Positions 9,155-19,202 are shown, counted from the first letter of the stretch. The stretch: DNA of 64,000 nucleotides from Bacteroidota bacterium (GCA_016713645.1 JADJOU010000008.1:62001-126000), one strand, 5' to 3'. The notes: generated by a model not told the origin, from the sequence alone. Numbers and translations: made by a program.

Positions 9155-11074
9155 CTAAAGATAGGTTTTGATTATTTTCCATTCCTCTTCTAAACTCCAT
9201 TGTTTAGCGTACTTTTCATTGATCAATCTTTTCGTTTTGCTGCTCATCTCATCGAGAAATACATTTTTGGGTGTAAAAACTGCCTGATGCAAACGAGGTA
9301 AATTTTCTTGTTCATCGACAAAATATCCAATCCACGTTTTATAGTTCAATAAAACAGTAAAGAGATTGCCATAGATAGCACTTCTGTTTTTTCGCAGGAC
9401 AAACCAAGGAAATAAAAGAATAAACAACCCGGATATACATATATCAAACATCCGCTTATTTCTTCGCTGATGCGCTTGATTAATACTGTAATTCAAATCC
9501 TTTGCATATAATTCCCCCGCCTGATCTTTTGAATTACTTCCTATGATACTCTCTGAATTTTCTGGCAATATTTTAAAGTGCAGTCCCGATTCATTTTCAT
9601 CGATGATCTCTACTATTTCTTTATTTGTCAAGTCCTTCGAGCAGAAAATAATTTCTTCAATATTGAACCATTCCACCAATTGATTCAATTGCTTGTAATT
9701 GCCCAATCCACCGGATTTGCTTCCTATATCAATTCTCCCTTTGTAGATAATTTGAACATTGGAATTTTCAATCAACGACAAAGCCCTTTTCTCTTCCTCT
9801 TCAGAACCGATAATTGCCACCGCATATCGCTCAGGTGTATCGATGCTCCATTTTCTATTGTAATAATAATTTAGAATCATGCGCGTGATCGCCATCCAGA
9901 AAACGGATGCAATGGCGCCAAACAATATTACGGCGCGCGAGTACCGCCAATTTTCCGGAGCAAATGCATACAAATTGGCGATGATAAATGTGCCGATGAC
10001 GATGCCTCTCAGTGCGCTCTTCATCGTTTTTGGTTTGTCGTAGGCACCATTTAAATAGGCGCTTGTCATCCATATCAACACATAGAAAGGAACAATAACC
10101 CAAGTAAATACGAAGGGATAATAAGATGTTTGATGTTTGATATTTACTGCCCAAAACACTTTGATAAACTCTATGGAAGCGAAGATGAGGGCACTATCGA
10201 GAATGAGGTGGTTCCACTTTCCAAAGAAGCTGGTGATGATCGCTAAAAAAGCCTTTAAAAAAATAGCACCCTTTAAAACCCTTTGATAAGCTTTTGCGCT
10301 GCTTCCACTGTAATGCTTTTGCGCAAAAATGATCATGGCATTGTAAAACGTCTTTACATAGTTGAGGCTGCCCTTTTTCGTGCTCTCGCCTTTATAGTGG
10401 ATGATGGTGGTATCTGCAAAATAATAATTGTCATACCCCGCTAATACAAACCGATAAGAGAGATCAATATCTTCCCCATACATAAAAAAGCTTTCGTCTA
10501 ATAGGCCAATTTTATCTATGGCTTCGCTGCGCATAAACATAAATGCTCCTGATAAAATATCCGCTTTTGTCGTTTCCATTTCTGGCTTATCGCCCAAATG
10601 GTATTTTGAATATTTTGGGTGTTTTGGAAATATGGCACTTAATCCAAACAATTTATAAAATGCGACACTGGGCGTTGGCAGCGATCGCTTTGATTCTGGC
10701 AAAAATATTCCTTTGCCATCTATCATCCGCACGCCGATTGCTCCTGCGTTTGGGTTGGCATCCATAAAATCGATACATTTTTTAAACGTGTCTTCCTGTA
10801 CAAACGTATCGGGATTCAACAATAATTTATATTTCCCGGTTGCCAATTTAATGGCCTGATTATTTGCTTTTGAAAAACCTGGATTGTCTTTATTGGCAAT
10901 CAATTTTACTTGAGGAAATTTTTTTTCCACCAACTCTAGAGAACCATCTTTTGAATTATTGTCCACCACCCATATCTCTGCCTCTATTCCCTGACAAGCC
11001 TTTAGCGCCGAAACAATCGTTTGCTCCAGAAAATATTTTACATTGTAATTGACTATGATGATGGATAAGGTCAA
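9155..11074 (-). CDS. Glycosyltransferase family 2 fused to a sugar-transferase-like region
   Basis: Membrane protein of 639 residues. Residues 1-240 form a GT-A domain: [19 protein letters not shown], the DxD-like LLLNPDTF and [19 protein letters not shown], typical of rhamnosyl-type transferases in surface polysaccharide synthesis. About residues 270-400 hold several membrane segments, followed by a nucleotide-binding-like region ([13 protein letters not shown]) and a tail resembling the N-terminal part of undecaprenyl-phosphate sugar phosphotransferases but lacking their catalytic domain. The start is TTG at 11074, which overlaps the stop of recR (TTGA) and implies translational coupling. 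The sugar donor and acceptor cannot be inferred. Confidence 0.85.
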   Translation of the reverse strand: MTLSIIIVNYNVKYFLEQTIVSALKACQGIEAEIWVVDNNSKDGSLELVEKKFPQVKLIANKDNPGFSKANNQAIKLATGKYKLLLNPDTFVQEDTFKKCIDFMDANPNAGAIGVRMIDGKGIFLPESKRSLPTPSVAFYKLFGLSAIFPKHPKYSKYHLGDKPEMETTKADILSGAFMFMRSEAIDKIGLLDESFFMYGEDIDLSYRFVLAGYDNYYFADTTIIHYKGESTKKGSLNYVKTFYNAMIIFAQKHYSGSSAKAYQRVLKGAIFLKAFLAIITSFFGKWNHLILDSALIFASIEFIKVFWAVNIKHQTSYYPFVFTWVIVPFYVLIWMTSAYLNGAYDKPKTMKSALRGIVIGTFIIANLYAFAPENWRYSRAVILFGAIASVFWMAITRMILNYYYNRKWSIDTPERYAVAIIGSEEEEKRALSLIENSNVQIIYKGRIDIGSKSGGLGNYKQLNQLVEWFNIEEIIFCSKDLTNKEIVEIIDENESGLHFKILPENSESIIGSNSKDQAGELYAKDLNYSINQAHQRRNKRMFDICISGLFILLFPWFVLRKNRSAIYGNLFTVLLNYKTWIGYFVDEQENLPRLHQAVFTPKNVFLDEMSSKTKRLINEKYAKQWSLEEEWKIIKTYL

Positions 11075-11709
11075 TGTGGATTTGCTTTTATTTCTATGTT
11101 CTCTTGTGAATAAGTATATGGCAATCGCGTTGCTATGCTGCGCGCCAAGGTTATTTCATCGGTGTATTCCAATTCAGATCCAATGGCTATTCCCCTCGAA
11201 ATGGAAGAAATTTTACTCCCGTTCCCTCAATTTTTTAATCAAATAATAAATCGTCGTATCTCCCTCTATAGTTGGATTGAGCGCCATAATGATTTCTTCC
11301 ACTTCACCACTTTCGACGCGTTGCAATAGTTTTGTATGTTCAGCTTTTCTGGTCCAATTCCTTCAACTGGTGAAATGACGCCACCTAAGACATGATAGAC
11401 CCCTTGATACTGGCCCGTATTTTCTATTGCCAAAACTTCGCGAACCGTTTCTACAACGCAGATCATCTTCTTCTTTCTTGCATTGCTCTCACATATATGG
11501 CATATTTCGCCGTCTGCATAATTGCAGCAGATGCGGCAAGTCTTTACTTCTTTCTTCATCACTGATATCGCAGAACAAAACTTTTCTACCTCTTCTGTAT
11601 TTGCTTTTAGCAAATGTAAAACCAAGCGCAGGGCCGTTTTTTTTCCTATTCCAGGAAGTCTTGACACTTCTGAAACCGCTAATTCAATATGTTTAGATGA
11701 GTAAATCAT
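11071..11709 (-). CDS. recR: Recombination mediator RecR (two compensating frameshifts)
   Basis: RecR, about 213 codons, which works with RecO/RecF to load RecA on gapped DNA. Seen: the helix-hairpin-helix ([17 protein letters not shown]), a zinc finger ([16 protein letters not shown]) and the Toprim core ([28 protein letters not shown]). The frame breaks at a T-run near 11330-11333; from there the neighbouring frame gives the conserved [20 protein letters not shown] second break near 11215 restores the first frame ([17 protein letters not shown], then [14 protein letters not shown]) to a stop at 11071. The first is a one-base homopolymer loss, so sequence error is likely. Its stop overlaps the glycosyltransferase start. 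Confidence 0.88.
11105..11113 (-). other. DnaA-box-like 9-mer inside recR
   Basis: TTATTCACA on the minus strand fits the relaxed DnaA-box consensus TTWTNCACA. It lies in the 3' end of recR, 1.3 kb from the stronger boxes in the 12.4 kb spacer, and is meaningful only in that context. Confidence 0.25.
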
Positions 11710-11717
11710 ACACTTTA

Positions 11718-12413
11718 TTATTTCAGTAAATACAAGAGGTTATAAAACTCTTTAAACAAAACAGATAGGTCAACTTTCTTAACGTTGATATCCTGCTTTA
11801 ACTCCCCATGTATATAACCTATTCTTCTCTTTTGTTTAAATGCTTCTTTTATAAATTCTAAGTCAAACAAATATCCATCGATTTTTGTGTTTATTAAAAT
11901 TTCTTTTCCCATTTTATTCATGCTCTTTAAACCACCCTGCGTATCTGCTGTAGGCAGACGAAACAATAATTTAATTAGATATTGCACAACCAGAGAAATT
12001 ATCTTTCTCTGCATTGGAATTGTATCATAATACGTTTTATCGCGGACTGTTATTACTATATCATCCCCTTTCTCTAATAATTCCAAATGCTCAGCGATAT
12101 GTTTATTTTCATATGGAATATCACTATCTGTATAGATAATATATTTCCCATTCGCTAAACTTACTCCTTTTCTAACGGCATTGCCTTTTCCTGCGTTGAC
12201 CTGATTCTTTGTTCTTACTGTCTTCCATTTTTTGCTTATTCTCTCAAATGCCTCATCCAAGTCATGCATAGATCCATCATCAACCAATATAATTTCAATT
12301 TCATATTGTTTAGATATGGATTGGTCAATTTTTTCCAAATTTTCCATGACTTTTTTTTCCCATTCGTTTTCGGGATTATAACAGGGAATTACAATGGAAA
12401 CTAGCTCTCTCAT
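11718..12413 (-). CDS. Glycosyltransferase family 2 (dolichyl-phosphate mannose synthase-like)
   Basis: GT-A fold transferase of 231 residues without a membrane domain. It starts SIVIPCYNPE, has VDDGSMHDLDEAF, GKGNAVRKGVSLANG and the metal-binding DxD in YTDSDIPYE, the pattern of polyprenyl-phosphate mannosyl- or glucosyltransferases. Such enzymes charge a lipid carrier with a single sugar for later transfer in the envelope. It is 8 bases upstream of recR on the same strand and so probably heads the three-gene unit glycosyltransferase-recR-glycosyltransferase, whose promoter would lie in the AT-rich spacer to the right. Confidence 0.85.
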   Translation of the reverse strand: MRELVSIVIPCYNPENEWEKKVMENLEKIDQSISKQYEIEIILVDDGSMHDLDEAFERISKKWKTVRTKNQVNAGKGNAVRKGVSLANGKYIIYTDSDIPYENKHIAEHLELLEKGDDIVITVRDKTYYDTIPMQRKIISLVVQYLIKLLFRLPTADTQGGLKSMNKMGKEILINTKIDGYLFDLEFIKEAFKQKRRIGYIHGELKQDINVKKVDLSVLFKEFYNLLYLLK

Positions 12414-12434
12414 TTGTTTTCAGTAAATATTTAC

Positions 12435-12443
12435 TTATCCACA
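12435..12443 (+). promoter_or_regulatory. DnaA box (TTATCCACA)
   Basis: Exact match to the bacterial consensus DnaA-binding 9-mer, placed between two AT-rich palindromes. A second, near-consensus TTTTCCACA follows at 12487..12495 in the same orientation. Confidence 0.55.
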
Positions 12444-12837
12444 GACAATAAATATTTATTGTTTGTAATAATATAATAAGTTTTTCTTTTCCACATTATT
12501 TTCTCACTTATTCTACAAAATGATTCATTTCATATTTTGATAAATTCTTTTCCTTTTGTTACCCACCCTTATGTTCATAAAAAGGACAATATTTTTATGT
12601 ACATTTTACTTGTACACTTCATGTGAATTAACGCACAAAATAGCCATATTCATTCATTTCCTCCTGTTGATTATAAGTTAATAACCCTATAACAAAATGT
12701 TAAAATAATAAGAAACAATAGAGGTAATAAAATCTTTCCCACGAATTAACATCCCTAATAATAATGGCTTTTTTTATTTATTTAAAATAATTAATTATAA
12801 TTATAATAGCTTGTTAATTCAAGTCGATTTAAATTTC

Positions 12838-12845
12838 TATTTTTG
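12838..12845 (+). promoter_or_regulatory. -7 box at the L,D-transpeptidase start
   Basis: TATTTTTG fits TAnnTTTG and ends 4 bases before the GTG at 12850. With initiation about 7 bases downstream of the box, the transcript would begin at or within a few bases of the start codon, i.e. be leaderless or nearly so. Confidence 0.4.
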
Positions 12846-12849
12846 CATC

Positions 12850-13603
12850 GTGAAACAATTTTTAATTATTCTTTTTTTATTTTCGGTGGGCATGATTTCG
12901 GCACAACAAGAATTCCTTGATGCGCAATTGACCAATGAGCGCGTGGCTATTGCTAATTCTGAAAAGTACAAATATTTGGTGGATTTATTTGCTAGTAAAA
13001 CGGTTGAGTTTCCCTGCGATAGCATTTATTTCCGGGCGATGAAATGGAATAAGAAATTGGAAGTGTGGGCGTGGAGCAAAGACAGTTCAAAGTATGTTTT
13101 AATAAATACATATAATATTTGTATGTTATCTGGTGAGCTGGGACCAAAGCGCGAACAAGGGGATCAACAAATACCAGAAGGGTTTTATCAAATTGTAGAT
13201 TTTAATCCAATGAGTAAATATTTTTTATCCCTGGGAATCAATTATCCAAATGAAAGTGATAAGGTCTTTGGAACCCAAGGTGCTTTAGGTGGAGATATCT
13301 ATATCCATGGTGGGTGTGAAACCATCGGTTGTTTGCCGATGACAGATGCCATGATGAAAGAAATTTATCTTATTGCGCTTTATGCAAAAAGGCAGTGGTC
13401 AGCAAGTAATTCCTGTTCACATTTATCCTACAAAATTAACCAAGAATAATTTTGTAAAATTGAAAGAGAATTATTTCAAAGGAAGTACAACGCATATCAA
13501 TTTTTGGAGTCAGATTAAGCAGGGATATGACTACTTTGAAAAGTATAAAAAATTGCCACGATTTAATATTGTTGATGGTAACTATTTATTAATCAATGAT
13601 TAA
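12850..13603 (+). CDS. L,D-transpeptidase (YkuD/YafK-like), frameshifted
   Basis: Exported L,D-transpeptidase-like protein, about 250 codons, which would cross-link or modify peptidoglycan using a catalytic Cys. A signal peptide follows the GTG start (KQFLIILFLFSVGMISAQQ). The catalytic motif is clear: DIYIHGGCETIGCLPMTD, i.e. HGG-C...G-C. The frame breaks in an A5 run at 13386-13390; the next frame continues GSGQQVIPVHIYPTKL, exactly the downstream family motif, and runs to 13603. One surplus A explains it. The GTG at 12850 is chosen because it begins the signal peptide; the TTG at 12811 would add a non-hydrophobic leader. Confidence 0.78.
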
Positions 13604-13605
13604 TG

Positions 13606-13962
13606 CTATTTCATTTCAAGTTTAGCGTAAATATAGAACCAAAGTGAGCGAGATATTCTAAAGAAAACAATAAATAGAAAACTCATTGATAGGATTAAGT
13701 ATAAAAAGGTATTTAGTATAGATTGTTTGAGTATAAAAACGGAAGTAAAGCAAAAAGAAAGACAGTATACTGAAGTTAAGGCATAGGATACATACATCGA
13801 TCCCCAATAGAATCCAGGTTCAGGTTCAAATTTAATACCACAATTAGGACACGATTCATTCATCGTTAGTGGATTTTTAAAAGAGAGTAGGGAATTTTTA
13901 AAGAGAGGAGATTGTTGACATTTTCCGCAACGTTGAAGAAAAACAGATTTTAATAAACTCAT
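13606..13962 (-). CDS. DUF983 family membrane protein
   Basis: Small membrane protein of 118 residues. A zinc-ribbon-like pair, CGKC near the start and CPNCG about residue 40, precedes the family-typical PGFYWGSMYVSYAL and two or three hydrophobic segments to the end. The family is widespread in Bacteroidota and alpha-proteobacteria, and its function is unknown. It converges with the L,D-transpeptidase gene (2 bases between stops) and its start faces the parS sites. Confidence 0.8.
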   Translation of the reverse strand: MSLLKSVFLQRCGKCQQSPLFKNSLLSFKNPLTMNESCPNCGIKFEPEPGFYWGSMYVSYALTSVYCLSFCFTSVFILKQSILNTFLYLILSMSFLFIVFFRISRSLWFYIYAKLEMK

Positions 13963-14018
13963 GGTTTTGATATTAGGGCAAAGATAAGAATATTTATGAC
14001 AAAGTCAATGGTTGGGAA

Positions 14019-14034
14019 TGTTCCACGTGGAACA
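14019..14034. promoter_or_regulatory. parS site 1 (ParB/Spo0J binding)
   Basis: TGTTCCACGTGGAACA, a perfect 16-bp palindrome identical to a classic chromosomal parS form. ParB nucleates here for origin segregation in most bacteria that have ParABS. It is 53 bases before mnmG. Confidence 0.8.
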
Positions 14035-14065
14035 AGAAAAGAAGTAATTAATTTATAAAAGTAAA

Positions 14066-14081
14066 CGTTCCACGTGGAACA
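14066..14081. promoter_or_regulatory. parS site 2 (ParB/Spo0J binding)
   Basis: CGTTCCACGTGGAACA: the 14-bp core GTTCCACGTGGAAC is perfect and only the first base differs from site 1. It starts 47 bases after site 1 and ends 5 bases before the mnmG ATG, so ParB loading could also affect mnmG translation or transcription. Confidence 0.78.
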
Positions 14082-14086
14082 ATAAG

Positions 14087-15949
14087 ATGTTTAAGAAATA
14101 CGATTTAATTGTTGTTGGTGCTGGCCATGCCGGATGTGAAGCTGCTGTTGCGGGAGCAAATATGGGTGCTTCTGTCCTTTTAATCACCATGAATTTACAA
14201 GCCATAGGTCAGATGAGTTGTAACCCGGCAATGGGTGGTGTAGCCAAGGGACAGATTGTTAGAGAAATTGATGCGCTCGGCGGATATAGTGGTATAGTCA
14301 GTGATAAATCCATGATTCAATTTAGAATGCTCAATGCGTCTAAAGGAGAAGCGATGTGGAGCCCGCGCACACAAAATGATCGAATGCTATTTGCTAGTGA
14401 ATGGAGAAATATGCTCGAGCAAAATCCTAACATAGATTTCTGGCAAGAGATGGTTGCTGGGTTAATTGTAAAAGGAGATAAAGTAATAGGAATCAAAACT
14501 GGCTTTGGTACGGAAATATATGCTTCTGCAGTTGTCTTAACCAATGGAACTTTCCTCAATGGAATTATTCATATCGGAGAAAAACAATTGGGCGGTGGCA
14601 GAGCAGGAGAAAGTGCCTCAAAGGGAATTACCGAGCAACTCGCCAATCTAGGATTTGAATTTGGTAGAATGAAAACGGGCACCCCACCTAGAGTGGATGG
14701 TAGAAGTTTGGATTATACTAAAATGGAAGAACAACACGGAGATGAAGATGTAGTTGGTTTTTCCTACCTCAATATCCTAAAACCGGCACAACAGAGATGT
14801 TGCTGGATAACCTATACCAATAATATAGTTCACGACGCATTGAGAGAAGGGTTTGTTAGAAGCCCCATGTTCAATGGCCGCATTCAAGGATTGGGCCCAA
14901 GGTATTGTCCGTCTATAGAAGATAAAATCAATCGATTTGCTGAGCGAGACAGACATCAATTATTTGTTGAACCCGAGGGATGGAATACGGTAGAGATTTA
15001 TGTCAATGGTTTTTCTACTTCCCTGCCTGAAGATATTCAATACAAAGCGATGAGATTAATCCCTGGGTTTGAAAACGCTAAGATGTTTAGACCTGGATAT
15101 GCGATAGAATATGATTACTTTCCACCGACCCAATTGGAAAATTCCCTACAAACAAAATTGATCAAAGGGTTGTTTTTTGCTGGACAAATTAACGGAACGA
15201 CGGGTTATGAGGAAGCCGCTTGTCAAGGTTTGGTTGCGGGAATGAATGCGATTCGTTTTATCCGCGACGAAGAGCCTATTGTCTTCGGAAGGGAAGAAGC
15301 CTATATTGGTGTATTGATCGACGACCTAATAAATAAAGGAACGGAAGAACCCTATAGAATGTTCACCTCTCGAGCAGAGTATAGATTGCTCTTGAGACAG
15401 GATAATGCTGATATTCGCTTGACAGAACGCGGCAGAAAAATCGGCATGGTCGATGATGAGCGGTACCAAAAATATACTGAGCGACTAGATAATATCGGCA
15501 AAATCACGAAATACATAGAAAATGCCAGTATTAAACCAGAGGAAATGAACGCCTATTTGGTGTCAAAAGGATCTAGTCCGCTGAATCAGGGCATGAAATT
15601 GAAGACAATATTGACCAGACCGGATGTTGAATTGATGGAAATGATTGAACAAATACCGCAGGTTAAAGAAAACTTAGCGCGATTTGATCGAGAGGATATA
15701 AAAACGGCCGAAATAGAAATCAAGTATGAAGGCTATATTGTAAAAGAAAATGAACAAGTAGAAAAGCAAAAGCGCTTAGAGGATATGAAATTGCGGGATA
15801 GTTTGGACTATCGCGAGATCAAATCGCTATCGCTTGAAGCAGTAGAAAAGCTCCAAAAGGTCAGGCCAAAAACGATAGGCCAGGCGAGTCGTGTAAGCGG
15901 AATTAGCCCAGCGGATATCAATGTGCTCATGGTATATGTTGCCAAATAG
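14087..15949 (+). CDS. mnmG: tRNA uridine-5-carboxymethylaminomethyl modification enzyme MnmG
   Basis: FAD/NADH-dependent enzyme that, with MnmE, installs carboxymethylaminomethyl groups on wobble uridine of certain tRNAs. At 620 residues it is full length. Seen: the FAD motif VGAGHAGCEAA, CNPAMGGVAKGQIVREIDALGG, LTNGTFLNGIIHIGE, GRMKTGTPPRVDGRS, the GYEEAACQGLVAGMNA segment, SRAEYRLLLRQDNAD, and the C-terminal helical domain that contacts MnmE. It starts with ATG at 14087, 5 bases after parS site 2. mnmG (gidA) sits beside the origin in many bacteria, in line with the flanking parS sites. The frame is intact. Confidence 0.97.
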   Translation: MFKKYDLIVVGAGHAGCEAAVAGANMGASVLLITMNLQAIGQMSCNPAMGGVAKGQIVREIDALGGYSGIVSDKSMIQFRMLNASKGEAMWSPRTQNDRMLFASEWRNMLEQNPNIDFWQEMVAGLIVKGDKVIGIKTGFGTEIYASAVVLTNGTFLNGIIHIGEKQLGGGRAGESASKGITEQLANLGFEFGRMKTGTPPRVDGRSLDYTKMEEQHGDEDVVGFSYLNILKPAQQRCCWITYTNNIVHDALREGFVRSPMFNGRIQGLGPRYCPSIEDKINRFAERDRHQLFVEPEGWNTVEIYVNGFSTSLPEDIQYKAMRLIPGFENAKMFRPGYAIEYDYFPPTQLENSLQTKLIKGLFFAGQINGTTGYEEAACQGLVAGMNAIRFIRDEEPIVFGREEAYIGVLIDDLINKGTEEPYRMFTSRAEYRLLLRQDNADIRLTERGRKIGMVDDERYQKYTERLDNIGKITKYIENASIKPEEMNAYLVSKGSSPLNQGMKLKTILTRPDVELMEMIEQIPQVKENLARFDREDIKTAEIEIKYEGYIVKENEQVEKQKRLEDMKLRDSLDYREIKSLSLEAVEKLQKVRPKTIGQASRVSGISPADINVLMVYVAK

Positions 15950-15956
15950 ATAAAGC

Positions 15957-17530
15957 ATGATACATTTAGAAATTGACGAAACCTTCATTCATGCTTTGCC
16001 AGCAGACCCCAACCTAAATAACGAGCGCAGGCAAGTGAGGCAAGCATGTTATTCTTTCGTCAAACCGACAATTCCCACGAGTCCTCATATCATTCATGTT
16101 GCGGAAGAAGTGACAGACCTGATTGGGTTGAAAGCAGAAGAGTTAAATACCGAATCGTTTTTAAATGTCTTTTCCGGAAAGGAGATATTCCCCCATACAC
16201 ATCCATTTGCCATGGCTTATGCAGGCCATCAATTTGGTCATTGGGCGGGACAATTGGGTGATGGTAGAGCCATTAATTTGACAGAAGTGCTGTGCAATAA
16301 ACAGCGGTTTATGCTCCAGCTGAAAGGAGCTGGTCCAACACCCTATTCTCGTTCAGGCGACGGTTATGCGGTATTGCGATCATCTATCCGCGAACATCTC
16401 TGCAGTGAGGCCATGCATTATTTGGGAGTTCAGACGACGAGGTCGCTATCCCTTATCGGCACAGAAGATATAGTGGCGAGGGATATGCTCTATAATGGCA
16501 ATATCCAAATGGAAAAAGGGGCTATTGTCTGCAGGGTTGCACCGAGTTTTATACGCTTCGGAAACTTTGAATTGCTAGCCGCCAATAAAGACATTGTCAA
16601 TCTAAAAAAGCTCGCTGACTATACCATTGAGCTATTTTTCCCTGAAATAAATGAATCAGGAGCAGATAAATATATCCATTTTTTAAGCGCAGTTTCAGAA
16701 AAAACACGTATGATGATACTCGATTGGCAGCGGGTTGGATTCGTCCATGGTGTAATGAATACCGACAATATGTCTATTCACAGCGTAACGATTGACTATG
16801 GACCATATGGTTGGTTGGAGGGATATGATGAGGGCTGGACACCCAATACTACGGACCGCGAACACAAGCGATATCGATTCGGCAACCAAGCCAATATCGC
16901 CCTATGGAATCTAATGCAATTGGCAAATGCCCTCTATCCATTGATTGAAAAAGTGGAACCGCTGGAAGAGATATTGCATGGATTTGGTGAACAATATCGA
17001 AACGATTACGCGGATATGATGCGGGAAAATTGGGATTATCGCAGCTAGAGGAAGGGGATGATGAATTGATAAAAAACCTCATCGACAGTCTGCAATTAGC
17101 GGAAACGGACATGACTATTTTCTTCAGAAACCTATCAAATATCCATCAAAACGCCCAGGTTTCTTGGGAGGAAATCATGGATAAATTGGGCAATGCATTT
17201 TATAAACAGGGTGAATTAACGGAAACGGTCAAAGATAAATGGGCGGTTTGGATGGGCAATTATGTTCTGCGATTGCAAAAAGAAGCGCGGCCAGATGAAG
17301 AGAGAGTGCAAGCGATGAATCGAGTCAACCCAAAATATGTCTTGAGAAACTATATGGCGCAAATGGTCATCGAGGAAGCAGAAAAAGGAAATTACCAATT
17401 ATTGAATGAAGTATTCGAATTATTGAAGCGGCCATACGAGGAACAAGTAGAAAATGAAAAATGGTTTGCAAAAAGACCAGAATGGGCGAGGAATAAAATT
17501 GGTTGTTCCGCACTTTCATGTAGTTCATAG
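15957..17530 (+). CDS. selO: Protein adenylyltransferase SelO (YdiU), frameshifted
   Basis: Pseudokinase-fold AMPylating enzyme (SelO/YdiU/UPF0061) that transfers AMP from ATP to protein hydroxyls in redox stress. Seen: HPFAMAYAGHQFGHWAGQLGDGRAI, LKGAGPTPYSRSGDGYAVLRSSIREHLCSEAM, and the metal-binding region HGVMNTDNMSIHSVTIDYGPYGWL, all family signatures. At about 524 codons it has normal length. The frame breaks in an A4 run at 17026-17029 (MREN... against MREKLGLSQLEEGDDE in the next frame), consistent with one lost A; the tail NPKYVLRNYMAQ is conserved. It starts 7 bases after mnmG and is likely co-transcribed. The C-terminal Cys found in many homologs is visible (GCSALSCSS). Confidence 0.88.
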
Positions 17531-17886
17531 TTGAAAAAGAGACCTAAAAAATTATCCTCTATTCCAGCCCAAAATCCAAGGACAAAAATTATACACGAAA
17601 TATAGAGGCTTAAAATGAAGATAAATAAACGTGAAGCCAATCTGAATGGGGGTTTTCGAGAGAAACTACACGTGGAACAATTCTTTTAAAATAAACGGAG
17701 ATAGAGCGAGGAAAAAGCAGTAAACCACTCTAAATGAATCAACTAGATATAATTTCATCTGCGAGGGAGAATTGAACGACAAAATGGATCAAAAAAGTTC
17801 AGCGAATAAAAATTTACCCAAGAGAGAAATTATATATGCGATATTAGATGCATGTAAATTCTCTAGAGAAAAAGCAAAGAAAAAAT
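17531..17886. other. Gene-free spacer with a parS-like half site
   Basis: 356 bases between convergent genes. The only feature noticed is AACTACACGTGGAACA at 17664..17679, whose right half matches parS and whose left half does not. No gene or terminator was recognised. Confidence 0.4.
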
Positions 17887-18741
17887 TTATTTGCCTTTTT
17901 GTGCCTCAGCGATGAGTTTTTGATTCATATTGATATAATCATCACTTTTTGCTTCTTTGGCTAAAATCATGGATTGTTCAGCAGAGGCAATGGCGCCTTT
18001 GAAATCTTTGAGTTTCATTTGAATTTTTGCTTTCAAGTGAACCATGTAAAAAGCTTTTGGATTTTGCTCAATAGCTTTATTGGCCCATTCAAGCGCTTTG
18101 TTGAGGTCTTTGTTGTTTTCATAATAATATCCCGCTGCTTGAAAATAGGGTCTGCCGTCTAAAGCCAAGCTAGTCTCGATATTCTTCATGATCTTGCTGT
18201 CGATTTCTGCGACAATAGAAAAGCTGACACGCGTATTCTCCCAAATAAATTCTAGGTTGCAAGCACTAGGTGTAATTTCTGCAAAATTCATGGTAAAGGT
18301 CTCCGTCTTGGCGCTGTAAGCATGGGCCTTGGCGCGAATGCGCAAGACTTCATTTTCTTTTTTATAATCCGCCACATTGCCTCCCAATTTCAAATCGCTG
18401 TAGAAGAGGATATCCCAGCTGTCTTTATTCGGGATGGTATATAGCGCGTAAGTACCTGTGGGGAGGGACTTGCCATCCACTTTCACCTCTTCGCCAAAGG
18501 TGATTTTAGTAGAAGCATTGGCACCTGTTCGCCAGATTTTACCGAAAGGCACGACATCGCCAAAAACCACGCGGCCACGAGCGCTCGGGCGGGAATATTC
18601 CAATTTGATAGACGAAAGGGCAAAGCTCTGTTCCAAGGTTTGCAGCGGACTGAGGGCCGGCACCTTGAGTTGTTGAGCGTGTATCGGTGCAGAGAGCAAG
18701 GCAGCAAAAGCAAGGATCAAAAATGAGTGGAGTGATTTCAT
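17887..18741 (-). CDS. DUF2911 domain protein with C-terminal TPR-like tail
   Basis: Exported protein of 284 residues with a signal peptide (SFLILAFAALLSAPIHAQ). Residues 25-185 match the DUF2911 pattern common in Bacteroidota: KLEYSRPSARGRVVFGDVVPFGKIWRTGANAST, then LPTGTYALYTIPNKDSWDI. The final 90 residues are two helical repeats (ALEWANKAIEQNPKAFYMVHLKAKI), i.e. a short TPR. The function of DUF2911 is not known. It is a single gene, convergent with selO. Confidence 0.82.
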   Translation of the reverse strand: MKSLHSFLILAFAALLSAPIHAQQLKVPALSPLQTLEQSFALSSIKLEYSRPSARGRVVFGDVVPFGKIWRTGANASTKITFGEEVKVDGKSLPTGTYALYTIPNKDSWDILFYSDLKLGGNVADYKKENEVLRIRAKAHAYSAKTETFTMNFAEITPSACNLEFIWENTRVSFSIVAEIDSKIMKNIETSLALDGRPYFQAAGYYYENNKDLNKALEWANKAIEQNPKAFYMVHLKAKIQMKLKDFKGAIASAEQSMILAKEAKSDDYINMNQKLIAEAQKGK

Positions 18742-19202
18742 AAGTATGGAATAAAATGTGGAGCGAATATACGGGGAAAGAGATTAGTTAAGGGGATAAA
18801 TAAGTGGTGTATGTTATATGGTGTCTGGTGTTTGGTCCCTACACTGTGCAGGGATGAGGCATTTTTGGAATTTGGAGTGCAATCACGGAATTCATCCAAT
18901 GTGCTTCTTAATAAAATATCCTCCGAATACGTCATTCCAAACTAGATTTGGAATCTGTTGTGCCTTCAACCGAACCGATTCGAAATCGAAAACAATTCAA
19001 TAATCGCAAGTTGCAAAGCCACCACAATCGTTTTATATCACTCCTTTATATATTTCCCTCATTCAAAATTTCTCCGCGTCTGTCATTCCAAACTTGATAT
19101 GTCCTGCCCCGAGACAAAGTGTAGGGGGAATCTGTTGTGCTTTAAACACAACGGAATAAAATCAACCACATAAGGCAAATAAGCGCACATAAGACGAAAG
19201 AG
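18742..19202. repeat. Intergenic spacer with two copies of a CATTCCAAACT...GGAATCTGTTGTGC element
   Basis: 461-base spacer without a gene. Two related elements occur: 18931..18963 (GTCATTCCAAACT, then GGAATCTGTTGTGCC) and 19082..19141 (GTCATTCCAAACT, an insert, then GGAATCTGTTGTGC). The outer parts form an imperfect inverted repeat (ATTCCAAA...TTTGGAAT), as in small dispersed intergenic repeats of Bacteroidota. Nothing else was seen. Confidence 0.45.

Larger units (their letters stand above)
12414..12849 (+). other. AT-rich divergent spacer; candidate replication origin (oriC)
   Basis: A 436-base gene-free stretch of very high A+T between a minus-strand and a plus-strand unit. It holds a perfect DnaA box, TTATCCACA at 12435..12443, a variant box, TTTTCCACA at 12487..12495, and two close perfect palindromes, AGTAAATATTTACT (12422..12435) and CAATAAATATTTATTG (12446..12461). 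Two parS sites lie 1.2-1.6 kb to the right, next to mnmG. Plus-strand base composition leans to C on the left and G on the right in most stretches I counted. This fits a chromosomal origin, but dnaA is not in the window and only two boxes are clear. Confidence 0.5.

Noticed and set aside
9578..9874. Plus-strand open frame inside the glycosyltransferase gene
   Set aside because: Shadow of the well supported minus-strand gene.
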